Shown here: positions 22,529 to 26,333 of the stretch, one piece after another
Numbering within the stretch: position 1 is the stretch's first letter
Layout of the letters: every line of letters begins with the position of its first letter
Source: an uncultured Collinsella sp.
GTDB lineage: Bacteria > Actinomycetota > Coriobacteriia > Coriobacteriales > Coriobacteriaceae
Reading direction: 5' to 3'
Length of the DNA stretch: 26,333 bases
NCBI GenBank assembly: GCA_902490325.1
Contig: CABUDJ010000023.1
Location: 1-26,333, forward strand
Notes under the pieces: model-generated
The model's database searches: none
Seen by the model: only the letters and a program-made list of their open reading frames with translations
Told to the model about the DNA's origin: nothing
Made by a program: the position numbers and the translations under genes

Positions 22529-24067
22529 CTATTCCGCATCGACCACGCGGAGCAGATATGCCACGCGCGTTGCGGCCGTGCACTTAAAACGCTCGTCCGC
22601 GCGAACTCCGGCGACCCACACCACGGCGCCCCCCGGCGCCGTCCTCACCATGGGCACGCCGGCGCGCTCGGAAACGGGAATGCGAGCCTCACCTAGCAAG
22701 TCGGATACTTTCTTGCTTCGACCACTCATCCCTAACGGGCACATCACGTCTCCCGGTACAGGACCGTCCACCCACAGGCGCGCCAATCGCGCCTCTGCAG
22801 GGATCTCGCCACGTGAGCCCGCCAGGATCCGCTCACTATCGCTGTCGGCAAAACCCAGGGCAGCCGCGTCTACCAAAGCTGTCACTTCCCCGGCAGCCGC
22901 AAGCTCACGGGCGCGGCGCACGATATCGCATCCCGGCTCAACGGCCATCGGCTCTGCGACCAGCATGCGCCCCCCGCCCAACGGCAAACGACCAGGTATG
23001 GTAATCCAGTCCGCAACCAGCCCCTCACGAGCCGCCGGCGCCTTAAACGCTAGCATGCCAAACTCGACGCGCGCGTCAATTCCCGCCGGAAGCGTGACCG
23101 AGCCTGTGCCTTCGGCAACGCAGGAAAGGACTCGCTCCACATGTCGCATCTCTGGACGAGCGCCCGGATCGATGCGTTTGATCGCCAGTCGCACGATGCG
23201 CCGCGCGATTACCACCTCGGCCGCAGCAAGGCGTCTGGCATCGAGCACTAGCGCGCCCGCCACCTCCTTGCGCAGGCAGCTTCGAAACGCCTGTGCCGAC
23301 AGCTGGGATAGAAACGCATCTTCGTCACCCAAGATCTCACAGGCGGCGCCAATCGTCTTGCACACGCTCGCATTACGCTGTGCCACCACTGGCATTACCC
23401 GATGGCGCACGTAGTTTCGCAGATACGAGATATCCTCATTGCTCTCGTCTTCACGCCACGGCTGACCATGTACCTGTAGATAGCCCACGAGCTCGCCATG
23501 AGTTAGGTCGAGCAAGGGACGCACCACGATATTCCTCCGGCGAGGAATGCTCGATAGACCAGCGGGCCCCGAACCCTTAATCGCGTTCATCAAAAACGTT
23601 TCCGCGCGATCCGAAGACGTGTGCGCGGTGCAGATACGAGCCGCCGTTCGCGGTGCCCCCGTCTGGGCGCAGAGTTCGCGAGCATACCTCCGCGCCGCGG
23701 CATAGCGCACCTCGCGGGCCGCGGCCTCAATATTGCCCGACTCCCCATCAAAATAAGCGTGCTCCACACACAGCGGTAAACCATATTGCGCGCAGAGCTC
23801 ACGCACAAAGGCCTCGTCGCCATCGGACGCCTTGCCGCGCAGATGATGGTTTACATGCAGCACATGCAGGCGCTCGCGAGCAATGGGGGCAACACCGCGT
23901 CCGTCTTGGATATCCAGCTTTGATGTGCACGCCATAAGAAGCAGTGCCGTCGAGTCCGCGCCGCCTGATACCATGAGCACGACAGGAGCTGCCTGCTGCC
24001 TCGTCCGGGTCTCATCGACTGCCCCAGGCACGGCATGGTGTCCGTAATGCTGTGATACCGTTGGCAT
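22529..24067 (-). CDS. tilS: tRNA(Ile)-lysidine synthase
   Basis: TilS converts the wobble cytidine of the CAU-anticodon tRNA-Ile to lysidine so that it reads AUA. This 512-residue protein has the N-type ATP-pyrophosphatase loop SGGADS (34-39), VNHHLRG near residues 72-78, TAHTSSDRAETFLMNAIKGSG and IPRRRNIVVRPLLDLT, all characteristic. The C-terminal region (about 420-505), with GRSKKVSDLLGEARIP and VVWVAGVRADERFK, matches the TilS substrate-binding and C-terminal domain. The ATG at 24067 follows AAAGGAGG by six bases. It lies upstream of hpt and ftsH and is divergent from the metallo-hydrolase with only 48 bases between start codons. Confidence 0.96.
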   Translation of the reverse strand: MPTVSQHYGHHAVPGAVDETRTRQQAAPVVLMVSGGADSTALLLMACTSKLDIQDGRGVAPIARERLHVLHVNHHLRGKASDGDEAFVRELCAQYGLPLCVEHAYFDGESGNIEAAAREVRYAAARRYARELCAQTGAPRTAARICTAHTSSDRAETFLMNAIKGSGPAGLSSIPRRRNIVVRPLLDLTHGELVGYLQVHGQPWREDESNEDISYLRNYVRHRVMPVVAQRNASVCKTIGAACEILGDEDAFLSQLSAQAFRSCLRKEVAGALVLDARRLAAAEVVIARRIVRLAIKRIDPGARPEMRHVERVLSCVAEGTGSVTLPAGIDARVEFGMLAFKAPAAREGLVADWITIPGRLPLGGGRMLVAEPMAVEPGCDIVRRARELAAAGEVTALVDAAALGFADSDSERILAGSRGEIPAEARLARLWVDGPVPGDVMCPLGMSGRSKKVSDLLGEARIPVSERAGVPMVRTAPGGAVVWVAGVRADERFKCTAATRVAYLLRVVDAE

Positions 24068-24095
24068 TCGCTTCCTCCTTTATTCGTCCGCACCC

Positions 24096-24105
24096 ATTGT
24101 ATCCT
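24096..24105. promoter_or_regulatory. Overlapping divergent -10 elements (tilS / metallo-hydrolase)
   Basis: TACAAT on the minus strand (24096-24101) and TATCCT on the plus strand (24100-24105) overlap by two bases in the 48-base divergent gap. The plus-strand element would start transcription only about four bases before the metallo-hydrolase ATG. Both calls are weak without -35 support. Confidence 0.35.
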
Positions 24106-24115
24106 TTGGAATCTT

Positions 24116-24925
24116 ATGTCTTGCCTGCACCTTCATATCCTCGGCAGTGGCTCTAAAGGCAACTGCGCACTCATCGAGGGCCCGCAGGGGCTCATTATGG
24201 TCGATGACGGACTGTCTCGCCGCGAGACATTAAAGCGCATGGCAGAACTGGGGCTCTCGGCAGACAACGTCTCGGCTCTTCTCATTACTCATGAGCATAG
24301 CGATCACATCAAGGGCCTCGATGTCTGGTGCAAGCACTGGCACGGCCCCCTCTTTGCCAGCAGGGGCACTCTTTCGAGCAAAGAAAATCTTTCGCATCTG
24401 CCTGTCGAGGAATTCGATCCCGGTGACACCCTATCCATTGCCGGCATCCACGTGCAAACCTACTCAACGTCACACGATGTCATCAATCCAGTCGGCTATC
24501 GATTCGACACCCTCGATGATTCCATCGGTTTTGCCACCGACACCGGAGAGCTATCGAGCCAAGCCATGAACACCCTCGAAGATTGTCGAGTCCTCGCACT
24601 CGAAAGCAACCACGATGTGACCATGCTGCGCGAGGGAGAATATCCCCGCTTTCTTCAGGAGCGCATCCTGTCTGCAAGGGGACACCTCTCCAATGGCCAA
24701 GCCGCCGAAGCCGCGCGCGAACTTGTTACCGAACGCACCGAACAGCTCATTGCCATGCATATCAGCCAAGATAACAATCGTCCGAGCCTTACCGTCAAAA
24801 GCTATGCCAAAGCTCTGACCGCAACCCTGGATGACGAGGTCGGCAGCTCCGCAACCCTTCTCCAAGGATCGCGAAAACTCTCGATACGCCCCGCAAGCCA
24901 GCATCGGCCAGTAACCATTCAATAG
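24116..24925 (+). CDS. MBL-fold metallo-hydrolase, YycJ/WalJ type
   Basis: A 269-residue cytoplasmic metallo-beta-lactamase-fold enzyme. The start LHILGSGSKGNCALIE (5-20) and the metal-binding motif THEHSDH (58-64) are typical of the YycJ/WalJ subgroup. STSHD (117-121) supplies His120, TDTG (141-144) supplies Asp142, and ESNHD and RGHLSN complete the signature. WalJ proteins are linked to DNA replication and cell division coordination, and some have 5'-exonuclease activity. The specific role here is inferred. No clear ribosome binding site precedes the ATG, and the candidate -10 is only ten bases away, so a leaderless or near-leaderless transcript is possible. No walRK two-component genes lie nearby. 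A strong terminator follows. Confidence 0.9.
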   Translation: MSCLHLHILGSGSKGNCALIEGPQGLIMVDDGLSRRETLKRMAELGLSADNVSALLITHEHSDHIKGLDVWCKHWHGPLFASRGTLSSKENLSHLPVEEFDPGDTLSIAGIHVQTYSTSHDVINPVGYRFDTLDDSIGFATDTGELSSQAMNTLEDCRVLALESNHDVTMLREGEYPRFLQERILSARGHLSNGQAAEAARELVTERTEQLIAMHISQDNNRPSLTVKSYAKALTATLDDEVGSSATLLQGSRKLSIRPASQHRPVTIQ

Positions 24926-24933
24926 ACTGTCCT

Positions 24934-24981
24934 AGACAGCAAAAGGGGCCGAGAATCGCTTCCCAGCCCCTTTTGCTGTCT
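24934..24981. terminator. Terminator (metallo-hydrolase / Hsp20)
   Basis: AGACAGCAAAAGGGGC (24934-24949) and GCCCCTTTTGCTGTCT (24966-24981) are perfect 16-base arms with a 16-base loop. The plus strand continues TTTTAAT. It should serve both convergent genes. Confidence 0.88.
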
Positions 24982-25007
24982 TTTAATAGCGCAGAACACC
25001 AACGAAG

Positions 25008-25439
25008 TTAGTCGATGGAGATCTTCGTAACGTTCTTCTTCTCGACGATCTTGGGAACCGTAACGGTCAGGATGCCGTCAGCGTACTTAGCCGAGAGGCC
25101 CTCGCTCGAAGCGTCCTTAAGATACACGCCACGCGTCGCGCTGTACGAGCTGAACTCCTTCTGCAGGAAGTTCTTGCCCTCGTTCTCCTCGTCTTCCTCG
25201 ACATTCACGCTAATGGACAGACGGCCCTCGTTAAGCTCGACATCGATATCGTCCTTGGCGACGCCGGTCAGATAAGCCTTGACCTCATAGCCATCGCCCT
25301 TATCCTCAACGTCAACGGGGAACGCCTTAGAGGCAATCGAGCTGTTCGCTAGGTCGCTCATATCATCAAACAGATCGAACAGCGAGCTTGCAGAGGGACG
25401 AACGCCAAAAACCGAACGATAAGGAACCATGCTTGCCAT
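25008..25439 (-). CDS. Small heat-shock protein, Hsp20/alpha-crystallin family
   Basis: A 143-residue ATP-independent chaperone that holds unfolding proteins. The N-terminal arm (1-38) includes SSLFDLFDDMSDL. The alpha-crystallin domain spans about 40-132, with FPVDVEDKGDGYEVKAYLTGV, the acidic loop EEDEENEGKN, and the conserved GILTV (122-126, the GxLxV motif). The C-terminal extension ends in KISID, giving the I-x-I oligomerisation motif (140-142). The ATG at 25439 is preceded by GGAG eight bases upstream. An in-frame extension to 25574 contains no family sequence. The gene stands alone before a terminator. No CIRCE element is visible upstream. Confidence 0.95.
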   Translation of the reverse strand: MASMVPYRSVFGVRPSASSLFDLFDDMSDLANSSIASKAFPVDVEDKGDGYEVKAYLTGVAKDDIDVELNEGRLSISVNVEEDEENEGKNFLQKEFSSYSATRGVYLKDASSEGLSAKYADGILTVTVPKIVEKKNVTKISID

Positions 25440-25505
25440 GTTTACCACTCCTTTATAGGACTGCCGAGTCATCTTCCAGGTGACTGGGACTTCTTTTGAC
25501 GCTCT

Positions 25506-25534
25506 TATATATGCCCACCCAGTGCTCATATATA
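25506..25534. promoter_or_regulatory. Hsp20 upstream inverted repeat TATATATG-N13-CATATATA
   Basis: Perfect 8-base arms TATATATG (25506-25513) and CATATATA (25527-25534) lie about 67-95 bases upstream of the Hsp20 start. The arms coincide with the only TATA-rich, -10-like sequence in this GC-rich gap, so a repressor bound here could control the heat-shock promoter. This is inferred from symmetry and position only. Confidence 0.4.
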
Positions 25535-25716
25535 CATCGACTATAAAGTTTTTTGAGTCCAGTACTATAAGCATATCTAAGTGCGTATGACTCAGGTTTT
25601 AGGAAGGTTAAGGTTCTTTGAACCAGAGCTTAAATACCGAGTATGTCCCCAGCTACAAATAACAAGGGGCTTACAATGAGCGCGTACACGTTGTTGGTAA
25701 CGAGCTAAAGGGCATC

Positions 25717-26184
25717 ATGGACGACCAAAACCAGAACAATATGTTTATGCCGACGCAGGGGGAAGATACTTCCACGCAGCCGCCACGGTTCCATCGCCCC
25801 CACATCTCGCAAGAGCCCATTAATGATCCGGAGCCCGAGTATGTGACGAGAAATCGATATCAAACACTCGAGGATGCCCAAACGGGGCGTAAACATATGG
25901 GCGTCGCCTCGGGAGACCCTGTATATCTGAAAGACGCACCATTATCTAAAAACAGCGCAGCTAGTGATGAGCCGATGAAAGCATCCGCCACTCATCAACA
26001 AAGAGGTCCTCGACCAAAGCAAACCTTGACGCATTCGGCTCGCTATCTCGAAACGCCAAAACAGGGAAAATCAATCTTCGTTTCATCAAGTAAACGACGC
26101 AAGCAGCATCGACTGACAATCCTGCTTTTGATCATTGTGGCCATAGCAGTTGCCCTTGTTATTCGATTTATCTTCTTTAAATAA
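25717..26184 (+). CDS. Hypothetical tail-anchored membrane protein
   Basis: A 155-residue protein of no family I recognise. Residues 1-125 are hydrophilic and probably disordered, rich in Gln, Pro, Thr and Asn. A strongly basic stretch SSKRRKQHRL (about 123-132) precedes a single C-terminal membrane helix LTILLLIIVAIAVALVIRFIFF, so it is predicted to be tail-anchored with its N-terminus in the cytoplasm by the positive-inside rule. AAAGGG lies four bases before the ATG, and a -10-like TACAAT is at 25672-25677. Base composition is lower in GC than most neighbours. It is alone between Hsp20 and the right-hand terminator, so context gives no function. Confidence 0.7.
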   Translation: MDDQNQNNMFMPTQGEDTSTQPPRFHRPHISQEPINDPEPEYVTRNRYQTLEDAQTGRKHMGVASGDPVYLKDAPLSKNSAASDEPMKASATHQQRGPRPKQTLTHSARYLETPKQGKSIFVSSSKRRKQHRLTILLLIIVAIAVALVIRFIFFK

Positions 26185-26252
26185 AGGCTCAATACCAAAA
26201 ACGATAAGATCGTCTGGTGTAATAGAGTCATTTACGCCCCATAAACGCAAAA

Positions 26253-26280
26253 AAGGGGGAGGCCGCGAGGCCTCCCCCTT
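26253..26280. terminator. Terminator near right edge
   Basis: AAGGGGGAGGCC (26253-26264), GNRA-type loop GCGA, GGCCTCCCCCTT (26269-26280). On the minus strand CCCCCTTTTTTGCG follows, a strong U-tract, so it probably terminates a minus-strand gene entering from the right. It may also end the small membrane protein transcript. Confidence 0.88.
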
Positions 26281-26286
26281 CCAAGT

Positions 26287-26333
26287 TCAAGCGCACGGCT
26301 CGGTGCCGTCCACCGGCCCCCGAGTCATCTCCC
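26287..26333 (-). CDS. Possible 3' end of a minus-strand gene (partial)
   Basis: A minus-strand frame entering from the window edge reads EMTRGPVDGTEPCA and stops at 26287, seven bases before a terminator with a U-tract on that strand. The position fits a gene end. The peptide is too short to identify, and an RNA gene end is not excluded. Confidence 0.3.
   Translation of the reverse strand, partial: EMTRGPVDGTEPCA

Noticed and set aside
25552..25594. HAIR-type heat-shock site (CTTGAGT-N7-ACTCAAG) upstream of Hsp20
   Set aside because: TTGAGT and ACTCA are present but separated by about 31 bases instead of seven, and the outer bases do not match.
26281..26333. 3' end of a structured RNA gene at the right edge
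   Set aside because: A short CGGTG/CACCG stem is visible, but no tmRNA, RNase P, SRP or tRNA end can be recognised in 53 bases, and a protein end fits equally well.

Overview
The window looks like a chromosomal segment of a high-GC Gram-positive bacterium. A Coriobacteriia genome of the Collinsella type fits best. This rests on GC-rich coding sequence with C/G-ending codons, the tilS-hpt-ftsH cluster, a Tat-type lipoprotein, and several families of short intergenic palindromes. The assignment is from overall character, not from a marker gene. There are no rRNA or tRNA genes, no CRISPR array, no transposase and no phage genes. Most of the window is ordinary housekeeping and transport sequence.

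Left part (1-6.2 kb): a YeiH-type membrane protein is divergent from a GntR/FCD regulator. Next come glmS (cell-wall amino sugar entry step), a LacI-type regulator and a HAD phosphatase/mutase-like enzyme. Middle (6.3-10.7 kb): an orphan larE-type sulfur transferase; then a COG2865-type AlbA_2/GHKL-ATPase/winged-helix regulator preceded by a striking array of TTAGAGAGA sites and bracketed by two direct copies of a 50-bp repeat; then an exported DNA/RNA non-specific nuclease. Right of that (10.8-15.6 kb): an EF-G-like GTPase with altered G motifs, and a three-gene polar amino acid ABC importer transcribed as binding protein, permease, ATPase.

Further right (15.6-26.3 kb): a nested 139-bp palindrome, an RlmD/TrmA-type RNA m5U methyltransferase, a PHP phosphoesterase, a class I aminotransferase, and the tilS-hpt-ftsH cluster (tRNA-Ile lysidine synthesis, purine salvage, membrane proteolysis). 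A YycJ/WalJ-type metallo-hydrolase is divergent from tilS. The segment ends with a small heat-shock protein, a tail-anchored hypothetical protein, and the probable 3' end of another minus-strand gene.

The most unusual material is intergenic. It includes the roughly helically phased TTAGAGAGA operator-like array (9245-9434), four copies of a 50-bp hairpin repeat, a 58-bp palindrome and a smaller hairpin sharing a GGGRCAG-like core, the 139-bp nested palindrome with wobble-preserving differences, and three TGGTAT half-sites upstream of glmS. No complete new defence or mobile system can be demonstrated here. The AlbA_2 regulator with its operator array, inside a repeat-bracketed interval, is the best candidate for something not yet described.
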